DNA of 64,000 bases, from positions 186,001-250,000 of the forward strand of contig JAGQDJ010000071.1 in NCBI GenBank assembly GCA_022885665.1, given 5' to 3'. The position numbers were made by a program, and so were the translations under genes. Of this stretch, positions 37,601 to 47,659 are shown in pieces (within the stretch, counting starts at the first letter, position 1; each line of letters begins with the position of its first letter). The notes under the pieces were generated by a model. It was not told the origin of the DNA. It searched no databases and saw only the letters and a program-made list of their open reading frames with translations. This DNA comes from Triops longicaudatus (Eukaryota > Arthropoda > Branchiopoda > Notostraca > Triopsidae).

Positions 37601-40600
37601 AATCTTATTTTCCTGTAAAAACATGAGCTATGCAAGATTGTCTTTCAAATAATATTGTTTGGGATTGGTTGAATTGCCTTTGGAAGTTAAACTATGTTTT
37701 CAATCAACGTTTTTACTTTATTTTCAGCAGCGGGAATCCATCACTCGGCTCAGAAACCACCATAACGCCCGAGAAAGGTAAGAATAGGAAAAAATGAACC
37801 TACGAATGCCGAGCTGGGCTATTAATTAACCGAGTACTGCGCGCCCTGCACTGACATGAGAAATGATACGTTGCCATAGCAACTATTTTTAGCTCTCGTC
37901 AATCCAAGTGTACCCTCTTCTTTCATTTTATTTTTTACTCCCCTTGGTTACGAATCCCAGAACGTTAGTCACCCTTTCTTTGGAAACCTCAATTTATACT
38001 CCTTGATTTTTTCATGTGCTTCCGCTCTCATTTCTTGTCAAGTGTCCAATATGGCGTCGGGGGACCGTTGATGGATTAAGTACTGATTGCAATAACCACG
38101 TTCGTTGGACTTTGCAATTATCCCCAACCAACCCTTCTCCTCTCTTGCTTTTCATCCTATTATGAAGGAAAAAGAGGGTGTATAAAAAGGTGTAGCCAGA
38201 CTGAGGAAGATGGCCAGAGCGGCAGAGGAAGAGCAGATCGTGGAACGAGCCAACGCGCACTCGTACGATCAAGCGGAATGGATGAATTCGCTCTTGTTCA
38301 TCCATTTGGGAGAAACGCGTTGGTCTGCAAGTGCTTTAACAGGGGAAGGAAGGTTGTACGAGGGGTTAGACAATGGTTGGTCTTTGTGGGCAATGGCAAT
38401 GATGCCAGATCAACACACGACTTTTGGGGAAACAAGAAAATGGGGATGCAAGAACATCCGTGTGGTCCGAATTCACTTTGTTTACAGTCCGTGTGTCTTG
38501 TCTCAGTTGTAGCTTCACTTTTAGGTCGTGAGGTTGGGAAAACTGTGCCAGACACGCAGTTTTCACGAAGTTTGAGGGAGCATTGTTTGCGTCATTAAAT
38601 TTTTGATGGGATTGAGCTTGGAAGAGTAAATTCGAGAAGAATGAAAGCAATTGTGTTGCGGGCGTCAGCTGTGGCTTCGAAGGCTACAATTTAAAAGTTA
38701 ACATTGACAACAGGGACCTTTGAGCTCGACCACAGTTTCTGGGCTTGAATTGGCAGTAAAGACAACCAAGTTAACGTAACCTAACAGAAGTTAGTGTAAT
38801 CAAACCGTTGTTGTTCAAACTTCATTTTTCTCATCATTTTCAGGGCCTATAGGCGTACACATAGCGGGCCAACTCCATTTCATTCATTTTGCGTGAGATT
38901 TCCAAGATGTAGATAGCCTACTTTTGTCATTTATACTTTACTAAAGTTTCTAAAACATGGACACAACAGAGTAGTAAATAGCAATCTTGTGTGGTAAGGG
39001 CGTAGGGAGGCGTGGTTCTGGATGACGAGTGGAAGGTTGTTCTGGGCACGGCAGCAATTTTGCTGAAGAGAGGCCAGCACGTTGAAGAGCGAAACGTTGT
39101 TTAAACAACATTTTGCTCTTGTGCTTGAATACTTTTGTTTCCTTTTCCACGCTGTGTACTGTTTCTTCACACGGGTTGTTGTTTTTGTGGGACTTTTCTG
39201 TTTTCCTTTTTCCAGTCCTTCAAGTGTGACAGCGAACCAGGTGCAGCAATATTACAGAAAATCATCTTCGCTTGTTCGCTGTAGGTTTTCGGGAGTCTTT
39301 CCACGGTAGTTGAAGAAAGAGCTGACTTTTTATTCTTATTTTTCGTTCATATTGCTGTGCCATGACTCACGTGTGTGGAGATGAAGAGCTCTCTCGAGTT
39401 GAAGAGTGAAGAGCACTTTTCGCACTCCTCTGGTGCACTAAGCTGATAGCATTTCCTTCCATAGTTCTTGTCTCTCACACTTTCTTCGTTATTATTTCTG
39501 TTATTATTTTCCCAGCAGACAAAAAAGCGCCAAGATTGGAACGTGTTGTTGTTCTTGAAGAGAAGAGAAGGGAGAAGACAAAAAAGCTCAATTTGATCAT
39601 ACTGGGAGGTGGTACTTGAGAACATTTCCGAGGGTGTGTGGGGGGGGGGGGGCATTTTTCGCAAAAATAATAGCAAGAAACGTGGTTGAAGAGGAACAGG
39701 GGACAATGGCTTCATTTCTTCCAAATTTTCTTACGGGAGATAAGAATGAAGAGGGTGAAAATTAGCGAGAAGAATGCGAGAGCTTGTTAGGGATAATATC
39801 TGCCTGGAGAAGGTGGAACAAATGGGAAGGACGCGTGCAAGAATGAGGAGCGAAAATCATACCCTACAAAACTGTCTTGTATGTTTGATTATTGAATAGG
39901 TGCGTTGAGATTTCTCAAGGGATTGAGCAACGTGACGAAGGAGACGGGAGAGACGGTCAAGTTGAAATGCGAAGTGACGGGAGACGCACCGGTGACGCGC
40001 TTCAAGTGGTTTAAGAACGAAGCGCCTTTGTTGGAAGAAAAAGGGCGGGTGGTGGTGAAGAAGTACCGGGCGGGAGCCACCCATGGCTCACGCCTCAGAA
40101 TCACAGACTTGGATACCCATGACACCGGATACTACAGATGCGAAGCTTCCAGCGGACAACACCGCATCGACTCCACCGGAATTCTCATTGTCAAACTCAA
40201 CCGTTGGGGTAAATTGAAAATCCTATACCATTTTAAAAATCTGCAATTTTGGCGAGACTTAAGTAGGTTACTTTGGGATTGCAAATACAGCAAAGCTAGA
40301 TTTTTTTTAGCTTTCGAATTTGTTGTAATAAATCCTAAAGAAGTGACAGTCGCATTGTCACAGTATTTTTTTCAAATAAGGTAATGTAAAATTATGTCGC
40401 ATTTCTTTAGGAAATACACAGCAAGGAGCCTCAGGTCCGAATTTCCAGTCACCAGCATTTCCCAGCTTCCCCAACATTGGAAGGTATGTTTTCTTACGCT
40501 TAATGGCTTAATGTTACGTTCAGCTTGAATACAGAGACTGAATCCAATGGAAAGCGTAACCTGGCACGCGGCAGGCCTTTAGAACAATACTCCATAATCA

Positions 40601-43600
40601 ACGTTAAAAAGTGGCAAGCTCCGGTTTTTGATGCCACTCTTAATGTGTTAATGGTTTTCATCTTCTGTTACACCTCAGTGAAAACATTTTTCTTCTCATT
40701 CTCACCATTCCCAAACGCCTTTGTTTCATATTGGCGCCCAAACTGTGTTGGCGGCGCTGCTGGTCGAATGGTTATCAAGGCTACGCCATTAGTAACACGA
40801 AACTATACTTAATCATTTTTTGTTGACCAGCTTACACCATCTGCTAAAGAAAAACATGCAGGAAACCTATTTAATAGGTCAAATACGGAATGTAAACAAC
40901 ACTGAGCTTTGTGTGGCTTCAAGATGGCTGCTCATGCCACGAACAAATTTGCTATTGGTTTATTGGCTGTCTTGGGGGTTTAGTAATGAGCCTCCTTAGT
41001 GAACCCTAACGAAAAAAAAGGATCTCTCTCAAAAGTCGAAGGCCAGAAGGGCAAAGTAACGTCATGCGAGAAGCCATTCATCAAACATTGGTGTCGAGCA
41101 ACCCGAGAGAAGAAGAAAGAAAGAAACATTAAAACTGAGGTGCTTTTTTTTCCCTAGAATTTCGGGGGTTTGGATTTGTGTTTCGTAGCACAACTTCACG
41201 CGTCATAAAGTGGCGTCGAGTGCAGCCAAGCAAATGTTACGATCCCAGAGACCTCTAACGACGTCCCTAAGTTTGTGCCTTTTCGTCTCCAGCCTATCAA
41301 AACTTACAAAGCGTATATAAAATTCTTCCCAAAGCCTCCCCCAGGACTTAAAAAAGGATGTACTAGCACTAGCAATTCCGGACTTGGCTTGTTGCTAGCA
41401 AGTATCCTTTTTCGACGAGTTTTTAGGAGAGAATGAAAACAAAAAGGGCCTGGGGCTATATTGCATGCTGGTCGTAAGAGCTTCCTCCGAAAGTAGATAT
41501 CTTGGTCGTTTGGGTGGGGAATGTAACCGAAAGTAGTGGAAAACAAAAGCGAACTCCGGGAATGAGAAAAGATGGGAATGACACAAGCAAGAGGGAAGTA
41601 CGCGGAGCAGCCTACGCCCCCCGTCAGAGTTCCATTAAGAGCTAATGAAAAGGCGGGGAAGATCATAGCCAAGATTAGCACACTGAGATCACGACGGCTT
41701 ATATGGACAGTACCGAGCAGCACTTTCGACTTGAATGATTCCTCAAGTAGTTCTGGATGGGGAAGCATGAACGGATTCCGGGGTTTTGCCATTCTGCTTT
41801 AGGGTGGAGCAAATAGGGCTACGTATTGCTAGAAGGGGAGAATTGTAGCAGAATTACGAAAATCGCTCTGTGGAGAGTGAAATTTCGGCTACTGAATTCC
41901 GATACCGTAAAGCTCGTGAAAAAGTCTCAAATGTTGCATATCCTAAATTTGTAGACGCGTTGTTTTTAATTTTATTCTCGTGAGTTGCTTGTTAAAGAAC
42001 CTTATTTCTGTAATTTTAAATCAATTCTTAAAGTGTTAGCCGTATTTTTTTAAAAAAAAAATGCTCTTGAGTGGAGTTTAACACAATAGCCAAAGCTTTT
42101 GTCTATGTCGCGTGGTTTCGAAGCGTTTCGTTGTTCCGGGAAGAAAACAAGTTGGTGCTTCGCGTGCACGTACTTGAATCAGTAATAACGGCCCTGCCTC
42201 TTTGCGATAGATAGAGAGGCAGCTAAGTAGGGACATTTTATGGATCTATAGATCGTGCTGGAGTGGAAATTGATGACTTGCTAGCTTTTCCGGGATGTTT
42301 CCCTCCTTTTTCTCCCTCCACTTGCAATTGGCTGGCTTGCTTCTGTTTTTATTGTTTCCGAAGGTTAGGAAATCCCTGCACAGTGGAAGAAATGGGCGAA
42401 ACTTGTAAGAAATAAGTGAAGACGTAGCCTCAGGGCTTGGAGCGATCCCCAGCGCCTAGGCTACTTAGAGCAATGGTTTGGAAACGCATCCTTGCTACTG
42501 TCAGGAAGAACTTCAAGGGGAAGAAATTTTTCTCTTCCTTACCTCCCCCCGGAAAAAGATTCATATCGCCGAGACATTTTAAGAGGAACATTAGAAACTT
42601 TTTCATGGCGGAATATATCGAATTGGAACCCTAAGATTTCGTCAAGGAGAAAGGTGTTTATACCATGTCGGTTTCTGTTTGTTCTGCGTCTGTGTCGCCT
42701 CGAGTACATTTTCTTAAAGTAAAAGGCTTTCCCATAAAGCAAAAAGGAAAAGTTTGAGAAAAGCAAGAGGAAGCGTAACAGAAAAAAAAAGGCAGCTTCC
42801 ATGAGACACAAGTTGTGTTTCTTTGTTTCTTTCGGCCCACCAAAAACGAAAATAGAAGAATATTGTGTATTCTGCGTAGTATTTTCGTTCAGGAACGCAT
42901 CTTTTTGTTCCTTCACTGAAAGGAACATATATATTATTTCTGGCGTTTGACTTGTAGACGTATTGTTTATACATGGGTTCCATTCGTTGTACAGTTTGCC
43001 TGGCCTGCCGAAAGACTTTGTGCCCAAGGAATTCAATCCCAAGCAGTTTATGCCCAAAGAATTCCACCCGAATCAAGAATTCCATCCCAAGATTGGCGGT
43101 GAGGACGGCGACGATGACGACGACGAAGATGGAGCCAATGGAGGCCAAAGAGGACGAGATTTGTCCCGGGAAGGTCAACCCGGTTTTCCGTCTTTAAGAA
43201 GTGGAAGCAGTACGGACGGTTTCTGTCAAGTGTACCGGGGAGCCACGTGTTCCAAGTTTATTGCCAATCGCACCATTTTCGTGCAGTCGAGTTTGACCCA
43301 AGCGTTGATGGAAGATCGATTAGCTGCCGCATTCACCGTCATTGCTCACTCAGGGTAAGCTGTAGTACTCAACCGGGAGATTTTTCCCGGTGATTTCTAG
43401 GAATTCCTTGCATTGAAAGTTCTAGCAATGACTTTGACATGCTTCGACGTGTTTCGTGTATTTATCTGATTTTGCTTGGCGGTAAAGGGATTTGTCAGCG
43501 GCGTGTGCCGAGTTCGCAGTTCCCGCGCTTTGTTACGCGGCGTTTCCTTTGTGTGACGATCACAGCGCGAAGCCAACAGCCAGGAGACTCTGTCGAGATG

Positions 43601-46600
43601 AGTGCGAAGTCTTGGAGACGGATTTGTGTCGCTTGGAGTACGCCATTGCCAAACGACACCCGCTGATCGGCGATCAGGTCATGTTACCCGCCTGTGAAGA
43701 GCTGCCCCCTGTCGGGACGCGCGAGAGCGACACCTGCTTCCGCATCGGCGTGCCGCAAGTTAGCCAAGTCATTGAAGGTAACGGTTTTTGCCTTAAATTA
43801 GCGACATTTATGATGCGTGAATGGCAGTCTTGAAGATTTATTCGATTTTCAAGTTTCTGTTCGAGATTTTTGCCATGTTAACTTACTTTTTGATGCGCCA
43901 TCTTATGCTGCGTGTTTCTTTACTCTTAAAAGCTTAGAGCATAGGCGAGAGACTGTAGATCTGAACAAAAATGTCTAGGACGTGATATTTTATTTTTTAA
44001 AAAAAAGTAAGATAAGCTTTTTCTACTGTGCCCGTCTTGCAATCCTCGAGATTGAAATTTTCAGAAAATTCTTAAGAATTCCTTTTAAAAAAGTTACGAC
44101 CAATACTCCAAAATTTCAACGCGAGCTTATGAGTCTTTCAAGCACCAGGCCGTTAAAAAGTTTGAAATTCGTGCAAGAAAATTGGTCTGCCAGTTGCAAA
44201 TGAAAATTCCGATTGTTGCAGGGAAACGGAAGAAAGCTTGGAATTTTTTCATAAAGCGGTGGGTGATTCTATTTTCTGTTTGGCTCTTTATTACAGAACA
44301 CAGTTGCTACACTGGGACAGGACAAGATTACCGTGGCACCCAGCGCCACGTCGTCTCCGGTGCCGAGTGTCAACCATGGAGTCACCAATTCCTCGTAAAA
44401 ACCACGGATTACCCGGAATTGATGGGCGGACACAACTACTGCCGGAATCCAGGCAATGTAGAGGCGCAACCCTGGTGCTATGCAGGCTCAGAACGACCTC
44501 GCCGCGAAGCCTGTGCCATTCCAACTTGTGGTAAACATATTTTTCCCCATCCACTCCATCGTTTCCTCCTACGATCTCAGACACAAAGTTAACAAAATTG
44601 CACCCTTCCTCCTAAAAGAAAATCGACGAGCGTTCCAGCCTAACGCAATCAGTTTTATTCTCCAACCAAACAAATTCTTATATTTCGGGGAAAACATCGA
44701 ACTTGAATTCCACGCATAATTCCCGTGAAAATAAACTTCTTATTTGTATGTCTAGTTGCTTCAGTTCTTTTATTATATTAACGTGCCTTGATCATAACAC
44801 TATCGATAAAGAATCTTTGTAACCATTGCAGGCTAATTTCATTTCCATTGAAATTAACCGTTTGTCGATTTACATTTTTAGTACTTTCACTTGCCGTTTG
44901 AGAAAATTTACGAGACAAAAATGTGTGCTATTGCTTGGGTTTTAATTGCAGCCAAGGTTTAGTGTTAAGCGGGGAGGATTCCAGGAGGATACAAGTGTTT
45001 TGTTGTAAAAATGTCCCGAGGCACGTGGACGTTTGAATGGAGGCCACCTGGTTGACACTTTATTTGTATCGTTTTAGGGAATGACACGTTCTGGCTGTAC
45101 ATTGCCATTCCTTGCGCAGCTGTGCTGGCTTTACTGCTGCTCGTCATCGTGGCCGTTTGTTGGCGGAAGAGGATACAAGCCAGTGCCAAAACGTCACCGC
45201 ACAAAAGTGGCTATCAAGGCAGTGCGGGTGGCACTGGTCGGCTCACTAATACGACGGCAACTGGCGGTGGAGGAACTTTGTCAGGGCAGCAGCTGGAAAT
45301 GAATGCGCTATTACCACGGAGTAATGGAGCTCCGGGCTCTGCGCGAGTTATGGCTCCCGAGTTCCCGCTCAGTTCGGTCCGCTTTCAGCAAGAGTTGGGA
45401 GAAGGAGCTTTCGGTAAAGATCAAGCGTTCCAACTCCTTAAAACGAAGCTAGAAAAGGACAAAAAGGAGATTGCGGGTTATAAAAGTTAATTCTTTGCCG
45501 TTTTCTCTTACGATGTCTCTCCAGGGCAAGTTTACAGAGGCGAATTGCTGTACGATGCCAGCGCTTTGGCCGGAAGAGGCCCATTATTGGATCCTTTAAT
45601 GTACCCGCCCAGTGCTTCCATCAGCGTTGCGATTAAGACGCTCAAAGCGAACGCCAATGCCAAAACCCAGGCTGATTTCCGCAGGGAGGTCGAACTCATG
45701 GCGGAACTCAGACATCCCAACATTGTTTGCCTGCTGGGCGTGGTCACGCGTGAGCAACCTCAGTGCATGCTATTCGAGTACATGGCGCAGGTAATTTGAC
45801 GCTTTTTTTTATTGAGAATATATTTGTTCTTGAATTAGTTTTAATTTTTCTGTAATTTCACGAGTTTTTCTTGAAGTCTAAAACCCATCTCTTGTTCAAT
45901 CATTCCTTTTAGCAAGGATGTTATCGTTAGCTGTGAATATAGTCATACTTTTATAGACCGTTTATCAAACAAATGCGGTAGCGAACCCTGGTTTTACGCG
46001 GTTCCGTGTCTTATGAGTGTCTGTAGAAACTCAATGCAATGGTTTCGCTTTACGCGGATCGGAGCCCCGGAATTTTTATGTGTGATTTTTAATCAATTAT
46101 TTTTACACTACTTTCCATCATCTTTCCTTCTCAACATGTCTAGTGAGAAGTAGTGCGTATTTTTTAGTGTTTTGTAGGTTTTCAGACGATAGTCTTGGAT
46201 TTTAAAAATGTTTAACATTGCTTTTACAGGGAGACTTGCACGAATTTTTGTTATCACATTCGCCGGGTTCTGAAGTGTCCATGTCCGCGGGTTCAGACGA
46301 TGGCACAACGTCTAGTTTAGATCAAGCTGACTTTCTTTACATTGCAACGCAAATCGCCTCAGGTAAACTAAACAAGAAAATAAATCAACTAAATAAATGC
46401 GGACGAACTCAAAATGTCTCAAAATTAGGAATGGAGTATCTATCCAGTCATCACTACGTCCATCGGGATTTGGCTGCGAGAAATTGTTTAGTCGGAGACC
46501 ACTTGACAGTTAAGATATCCGATTTTGGCCTCTCGAGAGACATCTACGCAGCCGATTATTACCGTGTCCAGTCCAAATCACTTCTCCCAGTGCGGTGGAT

Positions 46601-47659
46601 GCCACCTGAAGCCATCCTTTATGGCAAATTCACTGCCGAGTCGGACGTCTGGAGTTTTGGCGTCGTCCTATGGGAAATTTATTCCTACGGGCTACAAGTA
46701 CGCTTTTCATTTACGAATAAATGCGAAGAAAATTTAAATTCCTAGTTTTCGAGACGTCTAGGCTTTGTTTTTTAATTTTCTTTCTCTTGATTTCCGTACT
46801 TTATTTATTCATATATTTATTGAATTATTTATAATTTTGCTAAAAGACGTTCAGTTTAAAAAAGGGAATAACTGAGATCGGATGTAATATAACGAGATCT
46901 AAAGAAAGTATTTACATTCAATCACTAATGTTTCATTGGTTCGTTGCATAGCCATATTACGGGTACAGCAATCCGGAAGTCATAGACATGATTCGCTCCC
47001 GGCAATTGTTGCCCTGTCCGGCCGAGTGTCCTTCACGGATTTACAGTCTGATGGTCGAGTGCTGGTCAGAAGTTCCGTTAAGAAGACCCGTCTTTCCAGA
47101 GATCCACGCACGTCTGAGATCATGGGAAGGCTTAGCGTCTATGCCGGGCTCTTCAGCGCCACATAGTACTGGTTCGGACCGAGGGGGCGTGTGTCCTACC
47201 GGCAACTTGGCCAACTTGTCCGGAGGAATGGGGATGGGCATGCCGTTGGTGAATAACGCCTTACTGGCCAGCAAAAGTCACAGTGGGAGTCATAGCGGAT
47301 CGCAGCATTCCAGTACTGGCCCCAGCAATAACACCGGCTCGACGAGTTTGAGTGGCTCGCAAGTACCGCCGCATTACCACAACCATAATGGGAACTACCC
47401 TCGTCAGATGATGAGTCCCGTACCAAGCATGGGGGGCAATTCGGCGAGCTCTACTTACGGGGGTAACTCCAGCAGTATCATCTCGAGCGTGAGCTCCCAT
47501 CCGCAGCAATATCCTGTGTGTTACGCTCAGAGTATGGTCCCCGTTCCGAATGCGAATTTCAACACCAATGCCAATAACTGGCCTGCGTCGCCGTTACCTG
47601 CCAATAATGGGCGGTTCGGGCAGCCTTACTCCATGGAAGGAAAAATTGCCAATTTGTGA
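22538..47659 (+). CDS. ROR: ROR-family receptor tyrosine kinase (13 exons, 1,084 aa)
   Basis: Exons: 22538-22637, 36564-36690, 37728-37777, 39900-40208, 40411-40483, 42995-43354, 43488-43777, 44297-44530, 45078-45413, 45525-45790, 46230-46362, 46429-46697 and 46952-47659. They sum to 3,255 nt with every phase matching. Order of parts: signal peptide (1-21); acidic N-region; Ig domain (Cys116, Trp129, Cys173); linker with PKxFx repeats and an acidic tract; Frizzled cysteine-rich domain with ten Cys (from 297); kringle with six Cys (439-514); TM about 520-542; kinase about 615-905; Ser/Asn/Gly-rich tail. Kinase landmarks are GEGAFG 622-627, Lys664, Glu681, HRD 771-773, DFG 791-793, activation-loop Tyr799/803/804 and PPE. 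ROR proteins are Wnt5a-type receptors in planar polarity and neural development. MuSK/Nrk is the nearest alternative, but RSRQLLPCP and the RLRSWEGL end of the domain are ROR-like. The start is the first ATG before the hydrophobic leader. Confidence 0.95.
23709..23929 (+). CDS. Candidate alternative Cys-rich terminal exon in ROR intron 1
   Basis: A strong acceptor (pyrimidine tract ending TTTTCCCAG at 23708) is followed by an open frame in the phase left by ROR exon 1 (G+CT). Spliced this way, the ROR signal peptide would lead a short secreted peptide with basic clusters (EKK, RKR) and a Cys-rich core whose spacing runs C-4-C-7-C-5-C-6-C, ending in TGA at 23929. All three frames are open across this patch, so openness itself proves little, and no AATAAA lies close by. 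It could be chance. Confidence 0.2.
29362..29378. repeat. Poly-T run (17)
   Basis: T homopolymer within ROR intron 1. Confidence 0.85.
36564..36690 (+). CDS. ROR: ROR exon 2: acidic N-terminal region
   Basis: Acceptor TTCCTGGACAG, donor CGAG|GTACGC. Encodes residues 34-75, including the acidic/Tyr-rich DEYDYDAYEDDPAG and a possible N-glycosylation site (NET). This region is poorly conserved in the family. Confidence 0.8.
36691..37727 (+). other. ROR: ROR intron 2
   Basis: 1,037 bp and AT-rich; nothing recognised within it. It ends in a tandem CAGCAG acceptor. Confidence 0.8.
37728..37777 (+). CDS. ROR: ROR exon 3: short Ser/Thr-rich exon
   Basis: A 50-nt exon encoding SSGNPSLGSETTITPEK. 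The acceptor is TTTTCAGCAG, so splicing at either AG keeps the frame and toggles one Ser. Donor GAAAG|GTAAGA. Confidence 0.75.
37778..39899 (+). other. ROR: ROR intron 3
   Basis: 2,122 bp. A GC-richer stretch at 38.2-38.6 kb is open in several frames on both strands, including an ATG-started 100-codon frame at 38210, but shows no known domain. Includes a 13-base poly-G run at 39640-39652. Confidence 0.7.
39640..39652. repeat. Poly-G run (13)
   Basis: G homopolymer inside ROR intron 3. Confidence 0.85.
39900..40208 (+). CDS. ROR: ROR exon 4: immunoglobulin domain
   Basis: A complete I-set type Ig domain in one exon: Cys in VKLKCEVTG, Trp in RFKWFKN, and the DxGxYxC motif as HDTGYYRCEAS. Vertebrate RORs carry an Ig domain here; Drosophila Ror and Nrk are known to lack it. 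The frame continues open into the intron for 58 codons before a stop. Confidence 0.93.
40411..40483 (+). CDS. ROR: ROR exon 5: Pro/Ser/Phe-rich linker
   Basis: Acceptor TTTCTTTAG, donor GGAAG|GTATGT, phase 1 in and phase 2 out. Encodes GNTQQGASGPNFQSPAFPSF, an extracellular linker after the Ig domain. Confidence 0.85.
40484..42994 (+). other. ROR: ROR intron 5
   Basis: 2,511 bp. It contains an antisense ATG-started frame of 162 codons (41792 down to 41304) that I cannot assign to any family. Otherwise nothing is recognised. Confidence 0.7.
42995..43354 (+). CDS. ROR: ROR exon 6: PKxFx repeat, acidic tract, start of Frizzled domain
   Basis: Acceptor TTGTACAG. Residues 225-252 form about five PKxFx-like units (PKDFV, PKEFN, PKQFM, PKEFH, then a variant). 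These are followed by a run rich in Asp/Glu (EDGDDDDDED), a Gly/Arg-rich stretch, and the start of the cysteine-rich domain (FCQVYRGATCSKF). Donor TCAGG|GTAAGC. Confidence 0.92.
43488..43777 (+). CDS. ROR: ROR exon 7: Frizzled cysteine-rich domain
   Basis: Carries eight of the ten Cys of the domain: ACAEF, ALCYAAFPLC, LCRDECE, TDLC, LPACEELP and DTCFRIG. The acceptor is GGTAAAG, with a weak pyrimidine tract but exact phase. Donor GAAG|GTAACG. In ROR this domain binds Wnt ligand. Confidence 0.93.
43778..44296 (+). other. ROR: ROR intron 7
   Basis: 519 bp and AT-rich; nothing recognised. Confidence 0.85.
44297..44530 (+). CDS. ROR: ROR exon 8: kringle domain
   Basis: One whole kringle in a single exon with six Cys: HSCYTGTG, AECQPWS, NYCRNPG, PWCYAG, EACAIPTC. 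Acceptor TTTATTACAG, donor TTGTG|GTAAAC, phase 1 on both sides, as expected for a shuffled extracellular module. Confidence 0.95.
44531..45077 (+). other. ROR: ROR intron 8
   Basis: 547 bp between the kringle and transmembrane exons; no feature seen. Confidence 0.85.
45078..45413 (+). CDS. ROR: ROR exon 9: transmembrane segment and start of kinase
   Basis: Encodes FWLYIAIPCAAVLALLLLVI as the membrane helix, followed by a basic stop-transfer (WRKRIQ). Next come a Gly/Thr/Ser-rich juxtamembrane region of about 70 residues and the kinase glycine loop (ELGEGAFG), split by the intron at its last Gly. Confidence 0.93.
45525..45790 (+). CDS. ROR: ROR exon 10: kinase N-lobe
   Basis: Contains GQVYRG, catalytic Lys664 in SVAIKTL, Glu681 of helix C in FRREVELMAELRHPNIVCLL, and the hinge region (QCMLFEYM). 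The stretch between the glycine loop and VAIK is about 14 residues longer than in human ROR1. Donor GCGCAG|GTAATT. Confidence 0.94.
45791..46229 (+). other. ROR: ROR intron 10
   Basis: 439 bp and AT-rich; nothing recognised. Confidence 0.85.
46230..46362 (+). CDS. ROR: ROR exon 11: kinase, GDLHEFL segment
   Basis: Encodes GDLHEFLLSHSPGS, a Ser/Asp-rich kinase-insert-like loop typical of ROR, and FLYIATQIASG. The donor starts a 66-bp intron that is itself free of in-frame stops. Confidence 0.93.
46429..46697 (+). CDS. ROR: ROR exon 12: catalytic and activation loops
   Basis: Contains YVHRDLAARNC, ISDFGLSRD, the activation-loop Tyr cluster (IYAADYYR), LLPVRWMPPEAI and SDVWSFGVVLWEI. All canonical catalytic residues are present. 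Human ROR1, by contrast, has HKD and DLG at these sites. Confidence 0.95.
46952..47659 (+). CDS. ROR: ROR exon 13: kinase C-lobe and cytoplasmic tail
   Basis: Starts PYYGYSNPEVIDMI and ends the kinase at RLRSWEGL. A tail of about 175 residues rich in Ser, Gly, Asn and Pro follows (for example KSHSGSHSGSQHSSTGP), ending at TGA 47657-47659. The tail lacks the orderly Ser/Thr-rich and Pro-rich blocks known from vertebrate ROR tails. Confidence 0.94.
   Translation, partial: PYYGYSNPEVIDMIRSRQLLPCPAECPSRIYSLMVECWSEVPLRRPVFPEIHARLRSWEGLASMPGSSAPHSTGSDRGGVCPTGNLANLSGGMGMGMPLVNNALLASKSHSGSHSGSQHSSTGPSNNTGSTSLSGSQVPPHYHNHNGNYPRQMMSPVPSMGGNSASSTYGGNSSSIISSVSSHPQQYPVCYAQSMVPVPNANFNTNANNWPASPLPANNGRFGQPYSMEGKIANL

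Noticed and set aside
15955..38300. Near-identical 18-mer (TGGATGAATTCGCyCTTG) at about 15957 and about 38279
   Set aside because: Similarity does not extend to either side, and one such match is expected by chance in a window this size.
41304..41792. 162-codon ATG-started frame antisense in ROR intron 5
   Set aside because: No family recognised and no upstream promoter or downstream AATAAA evident. Kept only as a note under intron 5.
42539..43057. 172-codon minus-strand frame overlapping ROR exon 6
   Set aside because: Its overlap is antisense to the ROR linker exon, so the openness reflects the repeat and acidic codons there.
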